From assembly GCA_017984315.1 (NCBI GenBank), contig JAGNZR010000002.1, positions 28,650 through 92,649 on the forward strand: DNA of 64,000 bases. Direction: 5' to 3'. The notes under the pieces are model-generated. The model was not told where the DNA came from and did no database searches. It saw nothing but the letters and a program-made list of their open reading frames with translations. Positions within the stretch are counted from its first letter, which is position 1, and each line of letters opens with the position of its first letter. The translations under genes were made by a program, and so were the position numbers. The stretch is from Fusobacteriaceae bacterium. GTDB lineage: Bacteria > Fusobacteriota > Fusobacteriia > Fusobacteriales > Fusobacteriaceae. This document shows, one piece after another, positions 28,300 to 39,818 of the stretch.

Positions 28300-29217
28300 A
28301 CACACATATATATACCTTTTAAATTTCCCTTTTGGTAATGTACAGTTGTCATCTATTCTTAACCCAGTTTTTTCTACCATATACGCAAGCTCTTCAAAAC
28401 TTATCAATATTAGCTTGTCTGAAATTTCAGCAGCTTTATTTATTAAACTCTGCTGCTCCTCTTTTGTAATATGGCTAAATATGCCATAAGGGATATCTAA
28501 TATTGAAATATCAAATTTTGTATTAATATTATGCATGTCATCGTTAATAACAATTGGCTTATATCCGTAATGAATTAAATTTTCATTTGCATCCTTTGCT
28601 ATGGATTTATTTATTTCATATGCAGCAATATCTATTCCCATAAATGAAGCTTCTATAACTATAGTCCCAGCTCCACAACATGTGTCGATTACTTTTAAAT
28701 TTTTATCCCCACATGTGGCAATATTTAAAATTGATTTTGCAAGTTTAACTCCTAAAGATTGAGAGTATGAACAAGGTTTATCTATATGATTATTCCATAA
28801 AAAATTATTTTTTTCATATATTCCAAATATCCATTTCCCTTTAAGATATGTCAGTCCAAAAAGAGTGGTTGGCATATACATATTGGGATTACCTATTACT
28901 TTAAGACCTACCTCTTTTACTTTAGATAATCGCTCATCGTATGGAATATTATCTTTATCCAATCTCATATACTCTACTTTGAACCCTTCATATTTTATAG
29001 GTTTTTCACTCAACTCCATTAAAATCTCTTGAAAACTCTCTTTTTCATAAATAATCTCCATTCTAGATTTTATAAAGGCACTATCTGAAGGATCTATTCC
29101 TATTTCACTTTTAAATACTTTTTCCTCTGTATTTAAATTAAAAAGCTGTCTCACTTCTAATAAAGCTAACTCTTTTTCCAAAATTGGATAATTTATTAAA
29201 TATAAATAATTTTTCAA
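28291..29217 (-). CDS. Putative Trm11/UPF0020-like RNA methyltransferase
   Basis: This 308-residue protein probably methylates tRNA or rRNA using S-adenosylmethionine. The C-terminal half has SAM motif I VIDTCCGAGT (about 177-185), the acidic motif II AAYEINKSI, and motif IV DIPYG (241-245), a variant of the DPPYG of N-methyltransferases. PCSYSQSLGVKLAKSI before motif I resembles the Trm11/RlmL type. The N-terminal 110 residues are not recognisable and may be a diverged RNA-binding domain. The start is TTG, seven bases after AGGAG. The exact RNA target cannot be told. Confidence 0.72.
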   Translation of the reverse strand: MKNYLYLINYPILEKELALLEVRQLFNLNTEEKVFKSEIGIDPSDSAFIKSRMEIIYEKESFQEILMELSEKPIKYEGFKVEYMRLDKDNIPYDERLSKVKEVGLKVIGNPNMYMPTTLFGLTYLKGKWIFGIYEKNNFLWNNHIDKPCSYSQSLGVKLAKSILNIATCGDKNLKVIDTCCGAGTIVIEASFMGIDIAAYEINKSIAKDANENLIHYGYKPIVINDDMHNINTKFDISILDIPYGIFSHITKEEQQSLINKAAEISDKLILISFEELAYMVEKTGLRIDDNCTLPKGKFKRYIYVCKK

Positions 29218-29280
29218 CTTTTATCTCCTGTTGTATCAGTTTTGCTATTTATTATACAACTATTATTCTAAAGTTCAAAA

Positions 29281-31350
29281 TTATTGTTTCTCCTCTTTGT
29301 ATTCAAATATTATTTTATCTGCTGCTGCACCGTGAAATTCACTATAATGAGCAAAATCAAAGTGGAAATTACCACGTCCCTGTGTCATAGAGTTTAAATC
29401 CAGTGCGTATTTCAGGATCTCATTATATGGAACTTCTGCTGTAATAATTTGTTTTCCATTCTTTCCTGTATTTATTCCACCTATTTTCCCTCTACGCTTA
29501 TTCAGATCCCCCATAATGTCTCCAACATAGATTTCAAGAACCTCTATCTCCATTTTCATAATTGGCTCTAATAGCACTGGTTTAGCCTCTTCCATAGCTT
29601 TTTTAAATGCTAATATTGCTGCTAATTTAAATGCCATTTCACTTGAGTCTACATTATGGTATGAACCATCAAAAAGTGTTGCTTTAAAATTAATTACAGG
29701 GTATCCTCCTAATGAACCTTTCATTTTAGCCTCTATTAACCCTTTTTCAACTGCTGGAATATACGATTTTGGAACCACTCCCCCATGTATATTGTCAACA
29801 AATTCAAACTCTTCCATACATGGTTCAAATTTAATATATACATCTGCAAATTGCCCTGCTCCACCAGTCTGCTTTTTATGTTTTCCCTGTACTTCAACTC
29901 TCTCTTTAATTGTTTCCCTGTAAGCAATTTTAGGTTCATCTGCTATACAGTGAACACCAAATTTGATTTCTGCTCTGCTTATGGCTATGTTTAAATGTTT
30001 TTCCCCTCTACACCCAAGGAGCATCTCTTTTGTTTCAACATTTCTTTCTACAGTGTATGATGGATCCTCTTCACAGATTTTTTGTAGAGATGTACTGAGT
30101 TTTTCATCATCATTTTTATTTTTTGGTTCTATTGAGTAATAAATACAAGGCTTAGGAAACTCTATTGAATCATATACTATTGGTTTATCCTTGCAGCAGA
30201 TTGTATCCCCTGTTTTAGTAAATTGAAGTTTAGTAGCAGCACCTATATCACCTGCTCTTACTTCATCACCTTGAATTTGAGAGTTACCCCTTAAAAAAAT
30301 CATATGTGATATTTTTTCTTTCTTATGCCTAGTAGAGTTTAAAACTTCCATATCTTTTTTTACCACACCTGAATTTACTTTGAATAAAGATATTTTACCA
30401 ATAAAAGGATCAACTAATGTTTTAAAAACAATTGCTGAAAATGTTTCCTCTTCACTTACTATTCTTTCTATAACCTCACCAGTTTCAGGATATTTACCAT
30501 ATCTTTTTCCCCCTTCCATTTCATTAGGAGTGGGCATATATGTAAACATCATATCAAAAAGTGTTAAAACTCCTACATGGTTAGATGAAGAACCCATAAT
30601 AACCGGTACTATATCACCATTACAAACACCTCTGTGAAGCCCATCATGTATCTCATCTAATGTAAACTCCTCTCCATTAAAATATTTTTCCATATATTTT
30701 TCATCAACTTCTGCCACTGCCTCTAAAAGCATTGACCTTACTGATTCCACATCTATATTTTCTGGGATAGGGGCATCTACACACTCTTTTCCATTATATA
30801 TTCTACCAATTTTATCTACTACATTAACAAATCCTTTGAACTCTTCCCTTTCAATTACAGGGATACAAAATGGTGCAACTTTTTTTCCAAATTTTTCTTT
30901 TAGCTCTTCCAAAAGCTTATTATAATTTTTAATCTCTTTATCCATTTTATTTAAAAAGATGATTCTAGGGGTTTTCTGCTCTTCTAATATCTCCCATACT
31001 TTTTCAGTTCCAACTTCAACTCCTGCAGTAGCATCGACAACTATAACCGCTCCACCAGCTACTCTTGTTGCTGACAATACCTCTCCTACGAAATCAAAAT
31101 ATCCCGGTGTATCTAATATATTATACTTATGCCCTTTATACTCAATTGGGACTATTGATGTATTTATTGAAAATTGATATTTTACCTCTTCTTTATCATA
31201 ATCTGAAACTGTAGTTCCACTTTCTATACTACCCTTTTTCTTAGTATTTCCAGCCATGTATAGAAGAGCCTCTGTAAGTGATGTTTTTCCACTCCCTCTA
31301 TGACCTAAAAATGCAATATTTCTGATTTGACCCATTTCATAATTAATCAT
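29281..31350 (-). CDS. EF-G-like GTPase (elongation factor G paralog)
   Basis: This 689-residue protein has all five EF-G domains but is not the ordinary FusA. G1 is GHRGSGKT (16-23) where EF-G has AHIDAGKT, the switch I sequence lacks RGITI, and G3 is DTPGY (80-84), so the His that positions the hydrolytic water is Tyr84. G4 (NKMDKE) is intact. Such EF-G-like proteins are found in clostridia and fusobacteria, and their function is unsettled. It stands alone, convergent with nothing, upstream of the methyltransferase gene and separated from it by about 60 bases. The start at 31350 follows AGGGGGA. Confidence 0.85.
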   Translation of the reverse strand: MINYEMGQIRNIAFLGHRGSGKTSLTEALLYMAGNTKKKGSIESGTTVSDYDKEEVKYQFSINTSIVPIEYKGHKYNILDTPGYFDFVGEVLSATRVAGGAVIVVDATAGVEVGTEKVWEILEEQKTPRIIFLNKMDKEIKNYNKLLEELKEKFGKKVAPFCIPVIEREEFKGFVNVVDKIGRIYNGKECVDAPIPENIDVESVRSMLLEAVAEVDEKYMEKYFNGEEFTLDEIHDGLHRGVCNGDIVPVIMGSSSNHVGVLTLFDMMFTYMPTPNEMEGGKRYGKYPETGEVIERIVSEEETFSAIVFKTLVDPFIGKISLFKVNSGVVKKDMEVLNSTRHKKEKISHMIFLRGNSQIQGDEVRAGDIGAATKLQFTKTGDTICCKDKPIVYDSIEFPKPCIYYSIEPKNKNDDEKLSTSLQKICEEDPSYTVERNVETKEMLLGCRGEKHLNIAISRAEIKFGVHCIADEPKIAYRETIKERVEVQGKHKKQTGGAGQFADVYIKFEPCMEEFEFVDNIHGGVVPKSYIPAVEKGLIEAKMKGSLGGYPVINFKATLFDGSYHNVDSSEMAFKLAAILAFKKAMEEAKPVLLEPIMKMEIEVLEIYVGDIMGDLNKRRGKIGGINTGKNGKQIITAEVPYNEILKYALDLNSMTQGRGNFHFDFAHYSEFHGAAADKIIFEYKEEKQ

Positions 31351-31486
31351 AAATTCCCCCTATCAACTTTTTCATTTTATATATTTAAAATAAATATTTA
31401 TGCCTTATAGTTCGTTATTTTTATGATTTATCCTTTATTTTTCATGAATTTTTTACTACGCTTTAGACGTATTTACTTTAAATAAT

Positions 31487-31517
31487 AAAAAAAGAGGTTA
31501 GCTATACAACTAACCTC
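31487..31517 (-). terminator. Terminator of the hrcA-grpE-dnaK-dnaJ operon
   Basis: An 8-bp stem (GAGGTTAG, 31494-31501, with CTAACCTC, 31510-31517) is followed on the minus strand by seven U residues, ten bases after the dnaJ stop. An A/T-rich plus-strand counterpart (CTTTTT) makes it partly bidirectional. Confidence 0.9.
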
Positions 31518-31526
31518 CTTTTTAAT

Positions 31527-32690
31527 TTAAGAAAATAGATCTTTCAGTCTATCTAAAAAACCTTTTTTATGTTTATAATTTTTATCTTTTAAACTTTCAT
31601 CAAAGGCTTTTAATAAACCTGCCTGCTCTGGATTTAAGTGAATAGGAATCTCTACAAAAACTTCAACAACCTGTTGACCTTTTTTACCTGTTCTCATATT
31701 TACTATCCCCTCTTCACGCATAGAGAATCTCTTCCCACTTTGAGTTCCTTCAGGGATTTTTATTGTTTTCTTTCCATTTAGAGTAGGTACTTCAATATCT
31801 CCACCTACAGTAGCTGTATAGTAGCTAATAGGTACTTTGCAATATACATCCTGGCCATCTCTTTCAAAGAAATCGTGCTGTTTTACTTTTATAAATATGT
31901 AAAGATCTCCATTTTCTCCACCTTGAGTACTAGCTTCTCCCATATCAGAAAGTTTCAATTTTTGTCCATTATCTATTCCAGCTGGAATTTTTACAGTTTT
32001 TTCTACTGTTTCACGAACTACTCTGCTTCCATGGCATTTTTCACACTTATGCTCTGGAATCTCTCCTGTTCCATGACACTCATCACACATATCCTCTGTT
32101 TGGAAATTACCTAACATAGTTCTTTGAATTTTTCTAATTCTTCCTGAACCACCACATTTTGGACATTTATTTACTTTTGTTCCAGGTTTGGCCCCTGTTC
32201 CACTACATACTCCACACTTTCCATTTCTAGCATATTTTATAGTTTTTTCTATACCTTTAGCTGCTTCTTCTAATGTTATCTCTACTTGATAGCTTAAATC
32301 ATCTCCAGGTTCCGGTCCTCTAGGTCTCCCTCTTCTTCCGCCACCTCCAAATCCTCCACCAAAGAATGAACCAAAAATATCCCCTAAATCATCTGCACCA
32401 AAACCACCAAATCCGCCGAATCCACCAGCTCCAGCTCCGCCATTTTCAAAAGCTGCATGACCATAAGTATCATACTGTTGTTTTTTAGTTGCATCAGATA
32501 AAACTTGATAAGCTTCATTTATCTCTTTAAATTTTGCTTCAGCTTCTGCTTTCTCTTTATCGCTAGCCTGACTAAATTTATCTGGGTGATATTGCATAGC
32601 AAGCTTTCTATATGCTTTTTTTATCTCTGCTTCAGTGGAACTTTTTGTAACCCCTAAAACTTCATAAAAATCTCTTTTTGACTTTGACAT
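31527..32690 (-). CDS. dnaJ: Chaperone protein DnaJ
   Basis: DnaJ stimulates the DnaK ATPase and delivers unfolded clients. The 387-residue type I protein has the J domain with HPD (YHPDKF), then a Gly/Phe-rich region (about 78-125). Four CxxCxGxG zinc motifs (CGVCSGTG, CPKCGGSG, CDECHGTG, CEKCHGS) precede the two C-terminal substrate domains. It is the last gene of the heat-shock operon, and a stem-loop separates it from dnaK. Confidence 0.98.
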   Translation of the reverse strand: MSKSKRDFYEVLGVTKSSTEAEIKKAYRKLAMQYHPDKFSQASDKEKAEAEAKFKEINEAYQVLSDATKKQQYDTYGHAAFENGGAGAGGFGGFGGFGADDLGDIFGSFFGGGFGGGGRRGRPRGPEPGDDLSYQVEITLEEAAKGIEKTIKYARNGKCGVCSGTGAKPGTKVNKCPKCGGSGRIRKIQRTMLGNFQTEDMCDECHGTGEIPEHKCEKCHGSRVVRETVEKTVKIPAGIDNGQKLKLSDMGEASTQGGENGDLYIFIKVKQHDFFERDGQDVYCKVPISYYTATVGGDIEVPTLNGKKTIKIPEGTQSGKRFSMREEGIVNMRTGKKGQQVVEVFVEIPIHLNPEQAGLLKAFDESLKDKNYKHKKGFLDRLKDLFS

Positions 32691-32718
32691 AAAAAATTCT
32701 CCTTATCAACTAATTTAA

Positions 32719-32749
32719 GATAGGGATAGCTTTAAAACTATCCCTTATC
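32719..32749 (-). other. Intercistronic stem-loop between dnaK and dnaJ
   Basis: GGGATAG (32723-32729) pairs with CTATCCC (32738-32744), and flanking GATA/TATC bases extend the stem around a bulge. No U-run follows on the minus strand. It probably modulates RNA stability, so that dnaJ is made at lower levels than dnaK; this is an inference. Confidence 0.5.
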
Positions 32750-32768
32750 TCTTTAATAAAATAAATTA

Positions 32769-34595
<1,827 letters not shown>

Positions 34596-34644
34596 CTAAT
34601 TTTTCATTTAATCTATTCTTAATTTTACTTTTAAACTTTATTTT

Positions 34645-35202
34645 TTACCCTTTTTTGCAAACTTTAACCATTGCAGGTCTAATTATCTTATCTTTCATTT
34701 TATATGCTTTTTGAAAAACTTGAATAATCTGGTCATTCTCATGGTTTGGAGAGTCCTCTACCATAACTGCATGATGAGCATGAGGATCATAAATTTTTCC
34801 TTCAGATTCTATCTCTTCTACCCCTTCTGATGACATTATCCCTTTCATCTGAGACAGTGTCATCTCAACTCCTTTTATTAAAGAGTCAAAATCTTTTGTT
34901 TCTGATGAAGCTAATATTGCTCTTTCTAAATTATCTACATTATCTAAAAGTTTAACCATTATTTTCTCTGAAGCATATTTTCTTAGCTCTTCTAGCTCTC
35001 TCTCTTGTCTTTTTCTGAAATTTTGAAATTCAGCATTTTTTCTAAGATAGTCAGCTTTTAGCTCCTCTGATTCTTTTTTCAGTTTTTCATTTTCTGCTTT
35101 AATCTTATCTGTCTCTGATAACTCTATCTCAGCTTCTTTTATCTCTTCACTGGCTACTCTTTCCTGCTCTTTTTCTAATTTGTTTTCCTTTTCAGACATC
35201 AT
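34645..35202 (-). CDS. grpE: Nucleotide exchange factor GrpE
   Basis: GrpE releases ADP from DnaK. The 185-residue protein has a charged coiled-coil N-terminus (about 1-95), the FQNFRKRQERE pattern, and the compact C-terminal beta domain (YDPHAHHAVM, IRPAMVKVCK). The first ATG overlaps the hrcA stop (ATGA); a second ATG follows immediately, and the true start could be either. Confidence 0.97.
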   Translation of the reverse strand: MMSEKENKLEKEQERVASEEIKEAEIELSETDKIKAENEKLKKESEELKADYLRKNAEFQNFRKRQERELEELRKYASEKIMVKLLDNVDNLERAILASSETKDFDSLIKGVEMTLSQMKGIMSSEGVEEIESEGKIYDPHAHHAVMVEDSPNHENDQIIQVFQKAYKMKDKIIRPAMVKVCKKG

Positions 35203-36233
35203 TTCACTTCCTCTATATCTATTTTTTTTATTACTTTATTTACCTCTTTACTTACATAATCCACTAACCCTATAGTTTTAGAATAAGCCATTCTTTTAGG
35301 ACCGATTACTCCAACTATCCCTTCTGAATCCCCTACTTTATATACTGAATAGACAAAACTGTAATTTTCTAACCCTTTTTGATTAATTTCATCACCAAAA
35401 ATTACATTTACTGCTCCATAATTTTTTTCTTTTTTATTTACAAGCTCTTTGAATAATTTTTTTATATGGTGATCATCACCAAAAATTTTCATAGTTTCTT
35501 GAGCATCTATCCCTTGAGTATCTATAATACTTGAAGCGTTATTAAAAAATAGTTTCCCCTCTATATCTGTGTATAACTCTCTTTCAATAGCTTCCTCTAT
35601 CTCTATGGCTCCACTTGGAAATGCTGTTGTTTCATCTAATATCTTTGTTAATTCTGCTTTAGAAAACTCACCACTAATTATCTTTTCATTTATCTCTTCA
35701 GATAATTCAATGACTTCCTTTCTCGAAAGTTTCTCCTCTAAAGCTATATTTTTAGTTCTTATTGCTTTATTCTCCATAACTATTACAGCCATGACTAAAT
35801 AATCATCTATATGAACAAGTTCTATTTTTTTTATCTTGTTTTTATTATGATTGGGCTCTATTACTATCCCAGCATACGATGTCATTTTAGAAAGTAAATC
35901 AGAAGTCTCTTTTAAGATTGAATCCAGTTGATCTACTCTTTTTTCATAAGCAACCTCAATTCTCTCTTTTTCTAATTTAGTTAATTTTTCTATCTCTAAA
36001 AGTTCGTCTAAATAGTATCTATAACCTGCATCAGTGGGAATTCTTCCTGAAGATACATGAGTTTTTGCTATATACCCCATATCCTCTAAATCAGCCATAA
36101 CATTTCTAATTGTTGCTGATGAAAAATCAATTCCATATTTTTTTACTAAAGCTCTTGAACCTATTGTTTCTCCATAAGTCAGATAATAATTGACTATAGC
36201 ACTTAATACTAATTTTTCTCTGTCTGATACCAT
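35199..36233 (-). CDS. hrcA: Heat-inducible transcription repressor HrcA
   Basis: HrcA represses the operon by binding CIRCE and needs GroEL for folding. The 344-residue protein has an N-terminal winged helix (IGSRALVKKYGIDFSSATIRNVMADLEDMGYI) and a GAF-like middle, and ends with VGVIGPKRMAYSK. I place the start at ATG 36233, behind AGGAGG. Upstream codons in frame would cover that site. As first gene of its own operon it is autoregulated through the CIRCE element 27 bases upstream. Confidence 0.97.
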   Translation of the reverse strand: MVSDREKLVLSAIVNYYLTYGETIGSRALVKKYGIDFSSATIRNVMADLEDMGYIAKTHVSSGRIPTDAGYRYYLDELLEIEKLTKLEKERIEVAYEKRVDQLDSILKETSDLLSKMTSYAGIVIEPNHNKNKIKKIELVHIDDYLVMAVIVMENKAIRTKNIALEEKLSRKEVIELSEEINEKIISGEFSKAELTKILDETTAFPSGAIEIEEAIERELYTDIEGKLFFNNASSIIDTQGIDAQETMKIFGDDHHIKKLFKELVNKKEKNYGAVNVIFGDEINQKGLENYSFVYSVYKVGDSEGIVGVIGPKRMAYSKTIGLVDYVSKEVNKVIKKIDIEEVK

Positions 36234-36259
36234 TATTATCCTCCTAATTTTTGTTTTTG

Positions 36260-36286
36260 TTAGCACTCATTATCAAGGAGTGCTAA
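36260..36286 (-). promoter_or_regulatory. CIRCE operator (HrcA binding site)
   Basis: TTAGCACTC (36260-36268), nine spacer bases, and GAGTGCTAA (36278-36286) make a perfect match to the CIRCE consensus. It lies between the promoter -10 box and the hrcA start, as in other HrcA-controlled operons. Confidence 0.98.
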
Positions 36287-36296
36287 TCATGTTCTT

Positions 36297-36325
36297 AGTA
36301 TACTTTTTTATATAAATTTTGTCAA
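36297..36325 (-). promoter_or_regulatory. Promoter of hrcA-grpE-dnaK-dnaJ
   Basis: A consensus -35 TTGACA (36325-36320), a 17-base spacer and -10 TATACT (36302-36297) lie just upstream of CIRCE. Transcription should start near the edge of the operator. Confidence 0.9.
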
Positions 36326-36341
36326 TAATTTTTTATAAACT

Positions 36342-36393
36342 AAAAAAAATAGCTTACACAGAAGCATTTAACATGAATCTGCATAAGCTATTT
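36342..36393 (-). terminator. Terminator of the rbs operon
   Basis: AAATAGCTTA (36347-36356) pairs with TAAGCTATTT (36384-36393), with an extra CAGA/TCTG pairing inside, and runs into a U-tract on the minus strand. It lies after rbsB; the plus strand also has a T-run. Confidence 0.8.
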
Positions 36394-36431
36394 TTAAATT
36401 AATTATCTATTTTTTAACATTTTTTAAAAAA

Positions 36432-37310
36432 TTATTTTTTAGTTACTAACTCTAATTCAACTGGTACGTATGCTGGAACTGTCTCTTTTTTAGCAATTTT
36501 ATCAGCTATCTCTACCCCTTTAGCACCAATTTCAGATGGTTTTTGTGCAACTGTAGCTGCCATTTTCCCATCCTTAACTGCTTTAACTGCATCATCTGTA
36601 GCATCGAAACCAACTACCATAACATTTTTTCTACCTGATGCTTCTAAAGCTTTTATAGCTCCTAATGCCATCTCATCATTATGAGCAAATATTGCGTTAA
36701 CTTCTGGTTGTGCTTGAAGGATATTTTCTGTTACTGTTAACCCTTTTGTTCTATCAAAATCAGCTGCTTGTTTTGCTACTACTGTTAATTTACCGTTTAT
36801 AGCTTCATTGAACCCTTTTCCTCTATCTCTTGCTGCTGTAGTTCCTGGGATCCCTTCTAATTCAACAACTTTACCCTTTCCATTTAAAGATTTTAATACG
36901 TACTCTCCTGCCATTTTTCCTCCAGCCACATTATCTGAAGCAACGTGTGATACAACTTTACCACCATTCGCTCCTCTGTCTAAAGTAATTACAGGAACTT
37001 TCGATCTATTGGCTTCTTTTACTGCTGCTGTTACAGCATCTGAATCTGTTGGATTAATTAGTAATACATCTATCCCTTTTACCATTAAATCTTCAACATT
37101 TGATAACTCTTTCGAAGGTGTATTTTGTGAATCTAAAACAATAATTTCATGCCCTAACTCTTTAGCTTTTTTTTCAGCACCCTCTTTTAAAGTTACGAAA
37201 AACGGGTTATCTTGTGTTGAAACTACCAGTCCTATTTTGGCTGCATTAGCTACTGAGAACATCCCTAATACCATTGACATTAAAGCAATCTTTCTTAAAT
37301 TTTTCCTCAT
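36432..37310 (-). CDS. rbsB: D-ribose-binding periplasmic protein
   Basis: RbsB captures ribose for the RbsAC transporter. The 292-residue protein has a signal peptide ([23 protein letters not shown]), then the sugar-binding family start [60 protein letters not shown] and [10 protein letters not shown] follow. It is the last gene of the operon, with GGGAG before the ATG. Confidence 0.97.
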   Translation of the reverse strand: MRKNLRKIALMSMVLGMFSVANAAKIGLVVSTQDNPFFVTLKEGAEKKAKELGHEIIVLDSQNTPSKELSNVEDLMVKGIDVLLINPTDSDAVTAAVKEANRSKVPVITLDRGANGGKVVSHVASDNVAGGKMAGEYVLKSLNGKGKVVELEGIPGTTAARDRGKGFNEAINGKLTVVAKQAADFDRTKGLTVTENILQAQPEVNAIFAHNDEMALGAIKALEASGRKNVMVVGFDATDDAVKAVKDGKMAATVAQKPSEIGAKGVEIADKIAKKETVPAYVPVELELVTKK

Positions 37311-37399
37311 ACTTAACCACTCCCTTTTTTTATTTATAAAATTTAATTAAAGTTTAATAAACTTATAATTAATTTTATTAACTTTGTTAGTTTTAAATT

Positions 37400-38329
37400 T
37401 TATTCTTTATTTGATTTTTTATCGATTAAAACCGCTATTAATATTACAGCGCCTTTTATCATCATTTGATAATAAGATGAAACATCTAAAAGGTTTAAAG
37501 CATTTCCTAAAACACCTATAATTATTGCTCCTAATGCTGTTCCAGTTATTCTTCCAACCCCTCCAGATAGAGACGTTCCACCTAATACTACCGCTGCTAT
37601 TGCATCAAGCTCATACCCTGCCCCTGCTGTTGGTTGAGCTGAAGATAATCTTGATGTCACTATTATTCCTGCTACTGCTGATAAAGCACCACAAATTCCA
37701 TAAACTAAAGTTTTGTATTTTCTAGTATCAATTCCAGATAATTTAGTAGCCTCCTCATTACCTCCAATAGCATAAATATATCTTCCAAATTTTAAATTTT
37801 TTAAAATATAACCCACTTTCAAGAAAAGGATTACCATTATATAAATAGGTATCGGTATATCAAATAAATATCCTCCACCTATACCATCAAATAGATCTCC
37901 ACCTGAACTTACTGGAATAGGTTTACCATCAGTGTATATGAGTGTTGCTCCTCTTAACATTGTCATAGTTACTAATGTTACAATAAAAGGCTGTAATTTA
38001 GCATATGATACTAAAACTCCATTTAATAATCCGAAAACAAGCCCTATAACTATTGCTATTATAATTGCTGCTATGGGACTAACCCCTTTTGTTATTAATC
38101 CTGCACAAAAAGCCCCTGATAGTGCTAAAATTGATCCAACTGATAAATCTATTCCACCTGTTAATATTACCATAGTCATACCTATGGCTATAACAGAGTT
38201 AATAGATGTTTGTCTCAGTACATTTAAAAGGTTACTTGTTGATAAAAATCTTGGATTTATTGTTGCTACTATTACAGAAAAAACTATAAGTCCTATTAAA
38301 GGTTTATTACTCCATATCTTTTTTAACAT
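37400..38329 (-). CDS. rbsC: Ribose ABC transporter permease
   Basis: RbsC forms the membrane channel for ribose. The 309-residue protein has multiple predicted TM segments (about 8-10) and the family motifs ILTGGIDLSVGSILALSG, LVTMTMLRGATLIYTDGKP and AVVLGGTSLSGGVGRI. The ATG at 38329 is six bases after AGGAG, and the gene overlaps the end of rbsA by 23 bases. Confidence 0.97.
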   Translation of the reverse strand: MLKKIWSNKPLIGLIVFSVIVATINPRFLSTSNLLNVLRQTSINSVIAIGMTMVILTGGIDLSVGSILALSGAFCAGLITKGVSPIAAIIIAIVIGLVFGLLNGVLVSYAKLQPFIVTLVTMTMLRGATLIYTDGKPIPVSSGGDLFDGIGGGYLFDIPIPIYIMVILFLKVGYILKNLKFGRYIYAIGGNEEATKLSGIDTRKYKTLVYGICGALSAVAGIIVTSRLSSAQPTAGAGYELDAIAAVVLGGTSLSGGVGRITGTALGAIIIGVLGNALNLLDVSSYYQMMIKGAVILIAVLIDKKSNKE

Positions 38330-39818
38330 CACTCACTCCTACAGCACATCTCATTATTTTTTCTTGAGTTGCTTCTTCTTTTGTTAAATCACCTGTTATT
38401 TTGTTTTCATTTAGAACTAAAATTCTATCACTAAGCCCCATTATTTCAGGCATTTCTGAAGATATTATGATGATACTCATCCCTCTTTTTTTAAGCTCAT
38501 TAATTACATCATAAATCTCTTTTTTAGCTCCTACATCTACCCCTCTTGTAGGTTCATCTAGAATTAAAATTTTAGGGTTACTTAAAAGAGCTTTAGCTAT
38601 TGCTACTTTTTGTTGATTCCCTCCTGATAAATTTTTAATTATTTGATCCATAGTAGAAGTCTTTATATTGAATTTTTTGATATAATCTGTAACAAGGGAT
38701 TTCTCTTTATTTTTATCAATCCCTGTAATTTTATTTATATTGTTTAAAGATGATAAAACCATATTTTCTTTTACACTTAAAGATAAAACCAGCCCATCAC
38801 CTTTTCTATCTTCTGAAACATATGCTATTCCAGCTTTAACTCCATCTTTAGGGGATTTCAAATCTACTAAAACTCCATCTATATATATATTTCCAGAATC
38901 TTTTTTATAATATCCATATATTGTTTTAGCCAGTTCTGTTCTTCCAGCTCCCATAAGACCAGCAACACCTAATATTTCACCTTTTTTCAAAGAGAAATTA
39001 GCATTTTTTACATATTTAGAGTTTAAATTCTCTACTTTTAATACTTCATCTCCAGGTTCAACTATAACTCTTGGGAACTGCTCTTCTAAAGATCTTCCTA
39101 CCATTTTCTTTATAATATAGTTTTCATCTATATTTTTTACTTCATCTTCACTGATAAACTTCCCATCTCTCATTATAGTTATATCATGGCAAATTTTAGG
39201 TATCTCATTTAATCTATGAGAGATATACACAATACTTTTACCCTCTCTTGCTAACTCTTTTATAACTTTAAATAGTGCCTCACTCTCTTTGTCTGTTAAA
39301 GCATCTGTAGGTTCATCCATTATAATTATTTTTGCATTTTGTGATAAAGCTTTTGCAATCTCTACCATCTGCATCTTCCCTATAGTCAACTCTTTTACAC
39401 TCTTCTTTTCACTCTCTTCCACTCCTAGCAGATCTAGTATCCATCTAGACTCCTTGTACATCAAATCCCAGTCAATCTTTCCAAAAGAGTTAGTGTGTTC
39501 CCTTCCTAAAAATATGTTTTCAGCTATACTAAGATATGGGATTAAATTAAGCTCTTGGTGTATTATTGCTATTCCAGCTTCTTGAGACTCCTTCGTATTA
39601 CTAAAAAATACCTCTTCACCTTTATAACTTATTACTCCTGAATCTTTTTTATACACACCTGTCAAAACTTTCATAAGAGTAGATTTTCCAGCTCCATTCT
39701 CTCCCATAAGAGCCATAACTCTTCCTTTATATAAATTTAAATTAGCTCCATCAAGGGCTTTTACTCCTGGAAATGTCTTAACTATATTTTTCATCTCTAA
39801 TATCAATTCTTTGTTCAT
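38307..39818 (-). CDS. rbsA: Ribose ABC transporter ATP-binding protein
   Basis: RbsA has two fused ABC ATPase domains that power ribose uptake. The 503-residue protein shows Walker A GENGAGKSTLMK in the first domain and a degenerate GLMGAGRTELAK in the second. Signatures are LTIGKMQMVEIAKAL and LSGGNQQKVAIAKAL, and Walker B stretches are IIMDEPT and LILDEPTRG. ATG 39818 shares its A with the rbsD stop (TAATG); AGGAG lies upstream. Confidence 0.97.
   Translation of the reverse strand: MNKELILEMKNIVKTFPGVKALDGANLNLYKGRVMALMGENGAGKSTLMKVLTGVYKKDSGVISYKGEEVFFSNTKESQEAGIAIIHQELNLIPYLSIAENIFLGREHTNSFGKIDWDLMYKESRWILDLLGVEESEKKSVKELTIGKMQMVEIAKALSQNAKIIIMDEPTDALTDKESEALFKVIKELAREGKSIVYISHRLNEIPKICHDITIMRDGKFISEDEVKNIDENYIIKKMVGRSLEEQFPRVIVEPGDEVLKVENLNSKYVKNANFSLKKGEILGVAGLMGAGRTELAKTIYGYYKKDSGNIYIDGVLVDLKSPKDGVKAGIAYVSEDRKGDGLVLSLSVKENMVLSSLNNINKITGIDKNKEKSLVTDYIKKFNIKTSTMDQIIKNLSGGNQQKVAIAKALLSNPKILILDEPTRGVDVGAKKEIYDVINELKKRGMSIIIISSEMPEIMGLSDRILVLNENKITGDLTKEEATQEKIMRCAVGVSDVKKDME

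Noticed and set aside
36808-38387. Plus-strand ORFs of 180 and 151 codons opposite rbsB and rbsC
   Set aside because: Both are shadows of clear minus-strand ribose transport genes.
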